This document shows positions 1-7,294 of a DNA stretch of 23,301 bases, one piece after another; position 1 is the stretch's first letter, and each line of letters begins with the position of its first letter. Under the pieces are notes generated by a model. It did no database searches and was not told where the DNA came from. It was given only the letters and a program-made list of their open reading frames with translations. Source of the stretch: Phycisphaerae bacterium (GTDB lineage: Bacteria > Planctomycetota > Phycisphaerae > SM23-33); contig JAUWQU010000002.1 in NCBI GenBank assembly GCA_030610965.1, forward strand, positions 1 through 23,301, given 5' to 3'. The position numbers were made by a program, and so were the translations under genes.

Positions 1-1
1 G

Positions 2-1714
2 CAGGAGGGCAGCTACTACTACTTCACGCAGGAGACCGGCAAGCACAAGATGGTCCTCGCCGACTCCAACAGCGCCCACGATCCGTTCGGCGGGTACGAA
101 GAGATCATCTTCCGCCCGCCCGGCAGCGCGTTTCGCCAGAAGGAGACCATCCACGCCCTCTCGGTCAGCCAGGAGGTTCAGCCGGGCACGTACGCCCACA
201 CGGACTTCGACTTCACCGCCCCGGGCAAGAACCTCATGTCCAGTTCGCAGATTCAGCGTCAACACGCGGGGGCGGACTTCGAGATATACGACTACCCGGG
301 CGAGTACGCCCAGACCGGCGACGGCGAGACTTACGCCCGCTCGCGTATCGAGGAGTTGCAGAGCGCCTTCGAGCTCGTTCGAGGCGAAGGCGACGTCCGC
401 GGCCTGGCGACCGGCCATAAGTTCACGCTGAAGGACCATCCCACGGGCAGCTTCAATCGCGAGCACCTGATCGTCGAGACGAACATCTCAGCCAGCACGG
501 ACGAGTTCGACTCGGCCGCGCCTGGCGCGGCACCGGCGGTGGGCACGACCTTCAAGAGCAGTTTCACAGCGATCGATTTCGCCACTCAGTTCCGCAGCCC
601 GCGTTCGACCCCGGCGCCGATGATTCGTGGCCCGCAGACGGCGATAGTTGTCGGCCCCAGCGGCGAGGAGATATACACCGACAAGTACGGGCGTGTCAAG
701 GTGCAGTTCCACTGGGACCGTTACAGCAAGGCCGACGAGAACAGCTCATGCTGGATTCGCGTCTCGCAGGCGGTGGCGGGCAAGAAGTGGGGGCACATTT
801 TCCTGCCACGGATCGGGCAGGAGGTGATCGTCGAGTTTATCGAGGGCGACCCGGACCGGCCTATCATCACGGGCCGGGTGTACAACGACAAGGCCATGCC
901 GCCTTACGACCTTCCGGGCAACCAGACGATGTCCACCCTCAAGTCCAACAGTTCCAAGGGCGGCGCGGGGTTCAACGAGTTTCGCATCGAGGACAAGAAG
1001 GGCAGCGAGCAGATATTCCTCCACGCCCAGAAGAACATGGACGAGCGGGTGAAGAACGACTCGAAGGAGTGGATCGGCAACGACCGACACCTGATCGTCA
1101 AGAAGAAGCAGTACGAGAAGGTCGAGGAGGAGAAGCACCTGATCGTCACGCGGGACCACGTCGAGAAGATCAGCGGGGACATGCACCACCACGTCGTGGG
1201 TAACCGCAACGAGAAGGTAGATCAGACGCTCAGCCTGGAAACCGGGATGAACATCCAGGAAAAGTGCGGCTTGAGCCACGCCCTGGATGCTGGGATGGAT
1301 ATCCATCTCAAGGCGGGCATGAACGTGGTGATAGAGGCGGGCCTGAGCCTGACGATCAAGGCCAGTGGGGGGTTCATCAACATCGGCCCGGCCGGCGTGT
1401 CGATTCAGGGCAACCTGGTTATGATCAACAGCGGCGGCGCGGGCTCGGCGCCGGAAGCTCCCATAGATCCCGTCGAGGCCAAGGGGGCCGACGACGACAA
1501 CGCCGGCGCGGTAGACCAGCCGCCCCCGACGCCCCAGCAGCCGACGCCTGTGACGTACAGCGCCCAGGCCCAGGTAATGCAGAAGGCCGCACAGGACGGC
1601 ACGCCGTTCTGCGCACAGTGTGAGGCGGCTCGCAACGCTCAGCAGGATCAGCAGACCCAGCAGGACCCCTCCGGGGCCGGTCTGGAGGAAGAGGAAGAGG
1701 AACTCCAGATGTAG
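2..1714 (+). CDS. vgrG: VgrG/TssI spike protein (5' end outside window)
   Basis: VgrG trimerises into the needle that sits on the Hcp tube and carries effectors and PAAR at its tip. The reading frame is open from base 2, so the gene begins before the window. The in-frame ATG at 50 is internal, because the codons before it read QEGSYYYFTQETGKHK, a typical VgrG stretch. About 570 residues are visible: the end of the gp27-like hub, then the gp5-like OB fold (YGRVKVQFHWDR, CWIRVSQ, GHIFLPRIGQEVIVEF, GDPDRPIITGRVYN), then a conserved segment (FNEFRIEDKKGSEQIFLHAQ) and a run of short beta-helix repeats rich in AGM/AGL (about nt 1230-1440). A Pro/Gln-rich linker leads to a tail with CAQC (Cys codons at 1610 and 1619) and a terminal acidic run. 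It is followed directly by a DUF4123 adaptor gene, which points to a cargo-specific VgrG. Confidence 0.97.
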   Translation, partial: QEGSYYYFTQETGKHKMVLADSNSAHDPFGGYEEIIFRPPGSAFRQKETIHALSVSQEVQPGTYAHTDFDFTAPGKNLMSSSQIQRQHAGADFEIYDYPGEYAQTGDGETYARSRIEELQSAFELVRGEGDVRGLATGHKFTLKDHPTGSFNREHLIVETNISASTDEFDSAAPGAAPAVGTTFKSSFTAIDFATQFRSPRSTPAPMIRGPQTAIVVGPSGEEIYTDKYGRVKVQFHWDRYSKADENSSCWIRVSQAVAGKKWGHIFLPRIGQEVIVEFIEGDPDRPIITGRVYNDKAMPPYDLPGNQTMSTLKSNSSKGGAGFNEFRIEDKKGSEQIFLHAQKNMDERVKNDSKEWIGNDRHLIVKKKQYEKVEEEKHLIVTRDHVEKISGDMHHHVVGNRNEKVDQTLSLETGMNIQEKCGLSHALDAGMDIHLKAGMNVVIEAGLSLTIKASGGFINIGPAGVSIQGNLVMINSGGAGSAPEAPIDPVEAKGADDDNAGAVDQPPPTPQQPTPVTYSAQAQVMQKAAQDGTPFCAQCEAARNAQQDQQTQQDPSGAGLEEEEEELQM

Positions 1715-1756
1715 CGTTTTCCGCTGTATCGCCTGGCAGCGGCAGGAGAAGAGGTG

Positions 1757-2299
1757 ATGATGAACGACGAGTTAGTCGAGTTGGTGCGCGGCCGGATCTT
1801 CTCCGATCCGGACGTCAACGTATTCGCGGTGTTGGATGGTGCGTCCGTGGGCGGGCTGGTCGGCAAGTTGGCCCAGTCCGGGGCCGGGCACTACTGCCTG
1901 ATGCCCGGAAACCTCGAGCCGGACATGATGGAGGTGTCGGGGTACGTCGTGGAGCTGGCGCCTGACGCGAATATTACCGAATGGCTGCTCCGGGAGGGCT
2001 GGGGCAACCACTGGGGGGTGTTCGCATCCTCGCCGGCAAGCCTGATCGAGATGCGAGGGCATTGCCGAGCCCTGTTCAAAGCCCACGACGAGCATGGCAA
2101 CCCGCTGATGTTCCGATTCTACGACCCGCGGGTCTTGCGCGTCTTCCTGCTGTCCTGCAACAAGCAAGAGCGGATAGAGACCTTCGGCCCCGTGACGTGC
2201 TGGAGCATGGAAGGGGAAGGCCCGAAATCGATGACGAGTTTCACGCTGGCTGATGGCGAGATGCGGCGGCAGGACATCCTGCTGACCAAGGCCCGGTAG
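1757..2299 (+). CDS. DUF4123 T6SS effector adaptor/chaperone (TEC/Tap family)
   Basis: DUF4123 proteins load a cognate effector onto a VgrG tip and are not themselves secreted. The roughly 180-aa product shows the family pattern throughout: VFAVLDGA near the N-terminus, a hydrophobic VVELAP segment, WLLREGWGNHWGVF in the middle, the hallmark FRFYDPRVLRVFL, and FGPVTCWSMEGEG towards the end. It lies 42 nt after vgrG and just upstream of the small unknown and the predicted protease effector, as expected for an adaptor of that effector. Three consecutive start codons are possible (GTG 1754, ATG 1757, ATG 1760). AGGAGA at 1744-1749 is best spaced (7 nt) for ATG 1757, so I chose that one. Known from the family: the gene pairs with adjacent cargo. 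Inferred: which cargo it serves. Confidence 0.9.
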   Translation: MMNDELVELVRGRIFSDPDVNVFAVLDGASVGGLVGKLAQSGAGHYCLMPGNLEPDMMEVSGYVVELAPDANITEWLLREGWGNHWGVFASSPASLIEMRGHCRALFKAHDEHGNPLMFRFYDPRVLRVFLLSCNKQERIETFGPVTCWSMEGEGPKSMTSFTLADGEMRRQDILLTKAR

Positions 2300-2305
2300 C
2301 CGGGC
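2291..2305. other. GC-rich stem-loop centred on the adaptor stop codon
   Basis: GCCCGG (2291-2296) and CCGGGC (2300-2305) pair perfectly around a loop made of the TAG stop codon. No T-run follows, so it is not a classical terminator. It lies just before the ribosome binding site of the next gene. Confidence 0.35.
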
Positions 2306-2325
2306 GACGAGTAAGGAGCGGTGCG

Positions 2326-2700
2326 ATGCTTTTAATTCGACAGAAGCACAAGGACACTTTCGGTAAGATCGCCAAGGATCGGTTCGAGTGCCGGGCCCTG
2401 GCCCACTGCAAACGCGTCTTCAAGCCGGATTGCGAGAAGCTGGGCGACCCCGCGGTGAAAGAGCGAATCCGCAAGGGCATCGACCTGGCCGGCGGCTATG
2501 GCGTTCGCAAGGAGTATGACGTCGTCCGGTACATCGACCTCATGTTCATTCTCAGTGAGGATTACGACACGAACCGGAGCTTTCCGTGGGCGGCGAGGAT
2601 CCTCACGTCCGAGGACCTCGGCGGCACGACCAAGATGGACAGGCTCTGCGAGCGGACGGAAAAGGAACTCGTAATGCTTCAAAGGAAGCGCGGGATTTAA
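2326..2700 (+). CDS. Small conserved-looking protein between adaptor and effector
   Basis: The product is a 124-aa soluble basic protein of unknown function with no signal peptide or membrane segment. Features that look conserved rather than random: ECRALAHCKRVFK (Cys pair), an Arg/Lys-rich helix ERIRKGIDLAGGYG, then RKEYDVVRYIDLMFILSEDYD and FPWAARIL. It has a strong ribosome binding site, AAGGAG at 2313-2318, 7 nt before the ATG, and lies 26 nt after the DUF4123 stop and 12 nt before the effector start. It is clearly co-transcribed with the delivery genes. I have an impression of similar small ORFs beside DUF4123 genes in other T6SS islands but cannot confirm a family. It could be a co-adaptor or effector chaperone; that is inference from position only. 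Confidence 0.8.
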   Translation: MLLIRQKHKDTFGKIAKDRFECRALAHCKRVFKPDCEKLGDPAVKERIRKGIDLAGGYGVRKEYDVVRYIDLMFILSEDYDTNRSFPWAARILTSEDLGGTTKMDRLCERTEKELVMLQRKRGI

Positions 2701-2712
2701 GAGGGTATAACA

Positions 2713-3795
2713 ATGGCTGAAACGGATTCGGACACGGTAGAGGCCGAGGGCGCGACCGGCGAAGAGGCGACTGCCTTGCTCGACGGCGCCACCAAGGATG
2801 CGGACGAGTCCTTCTCTCAGGACCGCGAGGTGGACTCCTCGACGGAGCCCTGTCCGCTGGCCAAGTCGATTACCGGGCGGTTCGAAGAGGATGAGGTCAA
2901 GTGCGGCTCTCCGGCGAAGCTCGAAGCCGACGCGACCAATATTGACGATGGGCAGACCGTCCAGTTCGCGTTGCGGAAACTGCCCGACCAGGGCGCCATC
3001 GGCGAGGAGACGGCGCCGCTTTCCGGCTCGCAGGTTCGCAACCTGGAGTGGATATCCAAGAAGCCCACGGACGACTGGCCCGAGGACGAAGTCGACTTCC
3101 AGGTCTCCGCGGACGGCAAGTCGGCCGACAGCGAGAACAAGCTTCACTTCCACCACTATGCCAACAAAGCCCTGGAGACCAAGACCATCAACTGCGCCAG
3201 CGGCGTGTACGGCTGGACCGGCAAGTTCGACATCAAGTTCGAGGCCGGAAAGGTAACCGTTCGGATCAAGATCAAGCTGACAAACCGCCTGGGAGGCAAG
3301 CCCGCCACCGGCGACCCCATGCCGGCCGCGGGAGCCGCGGTGACCGATGCCGACAAGCTGGCGATGAAGACGGATATCGAGGGCAAGCTCACAAACAAGT
3401 GGCTGGTTCACCGCGAGCAGTGCCAGCGCGACGCGGCTTGCGACTGTCCGTCGGACCGCAAGTGCTGCAAGTTCCGGGTGGACGTGCTGGTGGACTTCGT
3501 AGAGTCCGGCGAGCATCACGTGGTGAACCTCTTTCAGGGCGCAGGCCAGGCCAATGCCTCCAATTGGACGCGCGTCAAGACCCGCGACAACAGTTGGGCT
3601 CACGAGACGGGGCACCTGCTGGCCTGGTACGACGAGTACGCCACCGGCGCCGTCGGCACGGCTCCGCGTTGGATAGCGAATAACGCCGGGGCGGTGATGA
3701 ACACCGGCTTGACTGTTCCCGAGACGTATTACTGGGACTTCCGCGACTGGTACGCGGGCAAGACGGGGGAGACCTGGGAGATGGTCGCGCCATGA
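2713..3795 (+). CDS. Predicted zinc-metalloprotease T6SS effector
   Basis: The product is 360 aa. Residues 1-50 are acidic and low complexity; about 50-175 look like an Ig/beta-sandwich delivery or stalk domain; a Cys-rich segment has C237, C243, C245, C251 and C252. The C-terminal part carries HETGHLLAWYDEY at 297-309, a zinc-protease HExxH whose third ligand position (D307) fits the metzincin-like spacing HExxHxxxxxD. A downstream AVMNTG with M329 could be the Met-turn. There is no signal peptide, as expected for a T6SS cargo, and the Cys cluster suggests folding in an oxidising compartment such as the target periplasm. GAGGG at 2701-2705 gives the start. It lies after vgrG and DUF4123 and overlaps the next gene by ATGA, the usual effector-immunity layout. 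Fold and catalytic motif are visible; target and toxicity are inferred. Confidence 0.75.
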   Translation: MAETDSDTVEAEGATGEEATALLDGATKDADESFSQDREVDSSTEPCPLAKSITGRFEEDEVKCGSPAKLEADATNIDDGQTVQFALRKLPDQGAIGEETAPLSGSQVRNLEWISKKPTDDWPEDEVDFQVSADGKSADSENKLHFHHYANKALETKTINCASGVYGWTGKFDIKFEAGKVTVRIKIKLTNRLGGKPATGDPMPAAGAAVTDADKLAMKTDIEGKLTNKWLVHREQCQRDAACDCPSDRKCCKFRVDVLVDFVESGEHHVVNLFQGAGQANASNWTRVKTRDNSWAHETGHLLAWYDEYATGAVGTAPRWIANNAGAVMNTGLTVPETYYWDFRDWYAGKTGETWEMVAP

Positions 3796-4736
3796 ACCTA
3801 GCGAGTAGGATCGGTCATATCGTGCTGGTGACGACGCTGGCGGGCTGCGGCCCGGCCGGCCTGGAGCAAAGGAACGCCAAGATGAATCCCCAAATGAGCT
3901 ACTTCTCGAACGCCGGCGACGAGGCGATGCCAATGGAGTTGAATATCTCCACCGAGGGCGAGTGTACGTTGCTCGTACGCACCAACCGCGCCACTCCGCA
4001 ATACGCCGATGCCGGCGTATTCAGCTTGAAGATGCGCGAGCGCAAGTTCCGGCCGATGATCAAGGCCCTTTCCACACCGGAGTTTGCGGCAATTGCCAAG
4101 CCCGAGGGCGTCCAATCCGGCGACGTTGTCCGCAAGCTCTCCATCACACCCGACGGAGGCCAGGAGATGACCCGGTACGCCGTGGCCGACAAGAAGACGG
4201 CGCCGGCTTTTGCTGACGGCGAGCAGGAAGCCCTGAAGATAGTCGCCGAGGTCCGAAAACACCCCGAACACGCCATAGCCCTGGATGAAGTGAAGATACC
4301 CGAGCGGATCAACCGCGGCGAGAAGACCCGGATGACCTTCACTCTGCGGAACCCGGGTTCCAAGCCCGTGCAGATACCTCACCCGAAGGTTTGGGCCGAA
4401 AAGGCGACGCAGGCCCAGTTGGTCGCCCTTCGTAGCGACATCCCCGTCGCGGATCTGCGATCCCATCACCAAGTGTTCCAGGCTCTCGGCCCGGAGGACC
4501 TGCAGGCAACCGACGGGGCCGGAAGTTCCGAGGAAGTAATAACCCTCGCCGCCGGAAAGTCCGTCACCATCGCCATCGAGAAGGCCTTCGACTGGACTGT
4601 CGGCAGATACGACGTCCGGCTAACGTTCGAAAGCGCCTTGGCCGACGAAGAGGGCAAGGAAGTCATTCGCTGCGAGGTCGTCTCGAAACCGTACCCCGCG
4701 GCCTGCCTCGGTGCCGCACAGCCAACAGCGAAATAA
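3792..4736 (+). CDS. Lipoprotein, candidate immunity protein for the protease effector
   Basis: The product is 314 aa with a short signal peptide ending in a lipobox LAGC (lipidated C19, residue +2 Gly). It should be a lipid-anchored periplasm-facing protein. The C-terminal half has an Ig-like beta-sandwich look: INRGEKTRMTFTLRNPGSKPVQIP and later GRYDVRLTFES. Its ATG overlaps the effector stop (ATGA at 3792-3795), which implies translational coupling and fixed dosage with the protease. Known pattern: immunity proteins to periplasm-acting T6SS toxins are encoded directly downstream and are often lipoproteins. Inferred: that this protein inhibits the upstream protease. Alternatives are a second cargo-related factor or an unrelated envelope lipoprotein. 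I do not recognise the family. Confidence 0.65.
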   Translation: MNLASRIGHIVLVTTLAGCGPAGLEQRNAKMNPQMSYFSNAGDEAMPMELNISTEGECTLLVRTNRATPQYADAGVFSLKMRERKFRPMIKALSTPEFAAIAKPEGVQSGDVVRKLSITPDGGQEMTRYAVADKKTAPAFADGEQEALKIVAEVRKHPEHAIALDEVKIPERINRGEKTRMTFTLRNPGSKPVQIPHPKVWAEKATQAQLVALRSDIPVADLRSHHQVFQALGPEDLQATDGAGSSEEVITLAAGKSVTIAIEKAFDWTVGRYDVRLTFESALADEEGKEVIRCEVVSKPYPAACLGAAQPTAK

Positions 4737-4749
4737 CCGCGAGTCGCGG
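4737..4749. other. Stem-loop directly after the lipoprotein stop codon
   Basis: CCGCG and CGCGG form a 5-bp stem with loop AGT, starting at the base after TAA. There is no T-run. It lies in the 49-nt gap before the PAAR gene. Confidence 0.3.
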
Positions 4750-4785
4750 CCTATGATGACAAGGAAGAAGTAATAGGAAAGAACA

Positions 4786-5073
4786 ATGCCCCCTGCCGCA
4801 AGAATTCTCGATATGACAGTCACCGGCGACCCGATAACCGGACCCGGCGTGCCCACGGTCATAATCGGCTACATGCCGGCGTCGGTGGTGGGCGATCTGG
4901 TCTCCGGGGCCGTGTGTGTCGGGGCCATAACCATGGGCAGCATGACCGTCATGATTGGCGGCCGGCCCGCCACACGGATGACCAGCCAGGTAACCGGCGT
5001 CAATGCGGTCTCGGGAGCGCCGCTTACCACGGCGGTTGGCCCGCCGTGTTGCTCGACCGTCCTGATCGCCTAG
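4786..5073 (+). CDS. PAAR-like spike-tip protein lacking histidines
   Basis: PAAR proteins form the sharp cone capping VgrG, normally held together by a zinc ion bound by His and Cys. This 95-aa protein has the length and glycine-hydrophobic repeat pattern of a stand-alone PAAR: MPPAARILDM at the N-terminus, then GVPTVIIG, a middle MGSMTVMIGGRPATRM, and a final GPPCCSTVLI. It contains no histidine; the only cysteines are C44, C88 and C89. C44 (in CVG) sits where PAAR proteins usually have a conserved Cys, but the residues that are usually His are Thr, Gly or deleted. The start is supported by AGGAAA at 4775-4780. It is the last gene of the spike/cargo island and likely caps the upstream VgrG. 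Confidence 0.85.
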   Translation: MPPAARILDMTVTGDPITGPGVPTVIIGYMPASVVGDLVSGAVCVGAITMGSMTVMIGGRPATRMTSQVTGVNAVSGAPLTTAVGPPCCSTVLIA

Positions 5074-5113
5074 GCCGGCGAGGCCATCCTCACCGCCGGT
5101 GGTCGGAAAAGCT

Positions 5114-5141
5114 TTGACAGCAGAGCCTTGTCAGCTAAACT
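5114..5141 (+). promoter_or_regulatory. Candidate sigma70-type promoter for the membrane-complex operon
   Basis: A perfect TTGACA (5114-5119) is followed, after a 16-nt spacer, by TAAACT (5136-5141), which matches 4 of 6 positions of TATAAT. It lies in the longest gap of the window (5074-5243), about 100 nt before the ATG at 5244, where a second transcription unit would be expected to begin. No operator or repeat is obvious. The call rests on sequence match and position only. Confidence 0.4.
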
Positions 5142-5243
5142 TGGCTTCATAGCGTATCCATTGGGCAGCTTCGTGGGCCGATTCGCTCGTCGGCGTTTTG
5201 CGCAGGCCCAGGGGCTCGCGTTTACCTTAAAGGTGGTGTCTGC

Positions 5244-7226
5244 ATGTCTGGATCGGATGTCAGAGACGCTCTGCCGGGCATTCCCGCGGAATATGCCGCC
5301 GTGCCTGTCGCCACGGACCAGGCCGGGCGGGCGCTTAGCATCTGCACGCTGGTACGACGAAAGCCCGACCCCGTCGCCGGGCACCTCGTCGTCCTGCGAG
5401 ACCTCATCGACGGGCGCGTCCTGCTGGGCTGCCTGCTCGATGCCGGCGGCGTCGTTCAGGAGTGGCTCGAACTGTGGATTCAGGACGCACAGGGCCTCGC
5501 GTCGACCACGGCTGCGTGCCGAGAATCGCTGTCCAACGCCGTCCTCGACGAACGCTGGAAAAGCTACTTCACCGCCATGTCCGACGCCGACCCGGCCGCG
5601 ATCATCCGCACCGGCTGGGAGAATACGAATCCGCTGCCGACATACGTGGACCTGGCCGCAATGCAGCCGATGCACCCGGTGGACCCGCAGTCCGGTAAGC
5701 AGTGGGAGCTCTGCCGCGACGACGTGCTGCTAAAGGGCAAGAAGCTGCCGACCTACAGCGGCTCGCTGCACCGTTACGTGTACATTCCGTCCCTGGCGGC
5801 CGAGTCGCCGCTGCTCCCGGTCACGCCGGACGCGCCCGGCGGCGAGTCGGTGCTTTCCATAACGGAGATAACCGGGGGCCGGCGAGGCCTGCTTGCCCTC
5901 AATGCCGCCGGCGGGTTGATGATGGTGCGGCGCCATTGCCCGATCCGCCTCGAGCCGTTTATCGACCTTCTTTCCGGCGGCTCGTGGGACGGCGTATTCC
6001 ACGGCCGGAGCATTCTGGACCTTGGCGCCACCGGCGAGGCGCTAAAGAACAGCAACCCTGACCTGACCAGCAGCGGCTGGCTTTTCCTGGGCCCCCACGG
6101 CCAGCCTGGGCGGATGGTCGAGGCCCTTCACCTGAAGCTTCGCCTGCTTGCCGACTCGGCCGAGGCGGTCAGGCGGGTGGCTTCGGCGACGCAGCGGCCG
6201 ATGCTTAACCTGTCGGCGGACAGTTTCCAGGTCCGCCTTGCGCCTCCCGGCGCGGGCCTGCCGTTCCTCTGGACGGCCCGCGGGCTGGTCTGTCACCCCG
6301 GCGAGGCGGTGGCCCTGCCAATCCGCACGTCGAGCATGCAGTACTTCCTGTCCGGCGGCTCGCCCGGGGCGTCGGTGTACAAGCCGGCATCGGCGGGTCA
6401 GTCGACTCGCGGCCTTTGCAGTGTGCGAATCCGCCAGGTCCTGCCCGAGGCCGGCGGGCAGACCATCGTCGAGGGCACCCTGGCGACGCAGGAGCGTTTC
6501 CAGGCCGCCCGGTACGACCTGGTCTGGCTGAGAATGAACCTCGCGTGCGGCCGGGTGGACCTCTACGGGCAGTTGGAGCAGGCCACGGCCCTGGCGGCCG
6601 GGGAATGGCGGTTCCGCACCATCGGCCAGCGGTTCGGCGAGGAGGCGGTGGCCGCGCTCCGTTCGGCCGAGGGCGTGCCGGTCCCCGAGACGCCGTTCGA
6701 GATCATCCCGCTGCTTTCGACGCCGTGCGACCTGTATTCGCTGGCGGTCCTGGCAGTCCGGGCGCTGCTGGTTAACGACAAGACCACCATTCCCGTGGCG
6801 CTTGACGAGATGCTCAGCCTGGCCCGGCAGATCGCCGAAGGCTACGATGAAACGGTGGCCCTGCCTCTTCGGATTCGCCAGTTGTTCGAGTCCGACAGCC
6901 GATGGGCAGAGTCGCTGGGCCCGCATAGGCTGGTCAACCAGGAAATGACGCCGGCCGAGGCGATGGACCTGATCCCGGCCGAGGTATGGTTCGACGTGTT
7001 GTCGGCCGTGGTGAGGCTGTTTCCCGGCGTGGGGCCCGACAGCCTCGCCCGGGACTATGGCGACGCCCCGCAAGGCGGCATTCACAAGGTATTCGACCCG
7101 GTGGTCGATGCCTTGAACGACCTTGTGCTTCGGACGCGTAGCCTTATCGTGATCGATTGGCGGTATAACCGCGAGATTCACGCGGTCGTTCGCAAGTGCC
7201 TGGTCGGGCTTGGCGGCGAAGGCTGA
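5244..7226 (+). CDS. T6SS-locus protein with a highly degenerate pseudokinase-like fold
   Basis: The product is 660 aa with no signal peptide or transmembrane helix, so probably cytoplasmic. It was not recognised by name. The N-terminal 200 residues hold an unassigned domain ending in LPTYSGSLHRYVYIP. From about residue 225 the layout can be laid over the pseudokinase encoded at 7859: a hinge-like GLMMVRRHCPIRLEPFIDLL; an alpha-E-like helix leading into RPMLNLSADSFQV (318-330), where a kinase has its HRDLKPxN loop; FLWTARG (341-347) at the DFG position; and, after a roughly 145-residue insertion, DLYSLAVLAVRALL starting at D496, resembling the DxxSLG helix F. All catalytic residues are absent. 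AAAGGTGG at 5229-5236 supports the start. It heads the operon encoding TssJ/K/L/M, so a structural or regulatory T6SS role is likely. Kinase ancestry is my inference. Confidence 0.85.
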   Translation: MSGSDVRDALPGIPAEYAAVPVATDQAGRALSICTLVRRKPDPVAGHLVVLRDLIDGRVLLGCLLDAGGVVQEWLELWIQDAQGLASTTAACRESLSNAVLDERWKSYFTAMSDADPAAIIRTGWENTNPLPTYVDLAAMQPMHPVDPQSGKQWELCRDDVLLKGKKLPTYSGSLHRYVYIPSLAAESPLLPVTPDAPGGESVLSITEITGGRRGLLALNAAGGLMMVRRHCPIRLEPFIDLLSGGSWDGVFHGRSILDLGATGEALKNSNPDLTSSGWLFLGPHGQPGRMVEALHLKLRLLADSAEAVRRVASATQRPMLNLSADSFQVRLAPPGAGLPFLWTARGLVCHPGEAVALPIRTSSMQYFLSGGSPGASVYKPASAGQSTRGLCSVRIRQVLPEAGGQTIVEGTLATQERFQAARYDLVWLRMNLACGRVDLYGQLEQATALAAGEWRFRTIGQRFGEEAVAALRSAEGVPVPETPFEIIPLLSTPCDLYSLAVLAVRALLVNDKTTIPVALDEMLSLARQIAEGYDETVALPLRIRQLFESDSRWAESLGPHRLVNQEMTPAEAMDLIPAEVWFDVLSAVVRLFPGVGPDSLARDYGDAPQGGIHKVFDPVVDALNDLVLRTRSLIVIDWRYNREIHAVVRKCLVGLGGEG

Positions 7227-7294
7227 ACCGCGGCGCAGTGGAATTGGAATTGAACGGTGCTTGGAACAGACCGCAATTTGACAAGGAGTGACCT

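Noticed and set aside
5073..5098. Rho-independent terminator after the PAAR gene
   Set aside because: There is an imperfect stem (GAGG/CCTC plus flanking pairs with mismatches) but no T-run follows, so it is not convincing as a terminator.
7227..7294. Sigma54 or sigma70 promoter in the gap before tssJ
   Set aside because: The repeated TTGGAATTG-like bases and the TTGACA at 7278 are too close to the start codon or lack the second element; no -12/-24 pattern fits.
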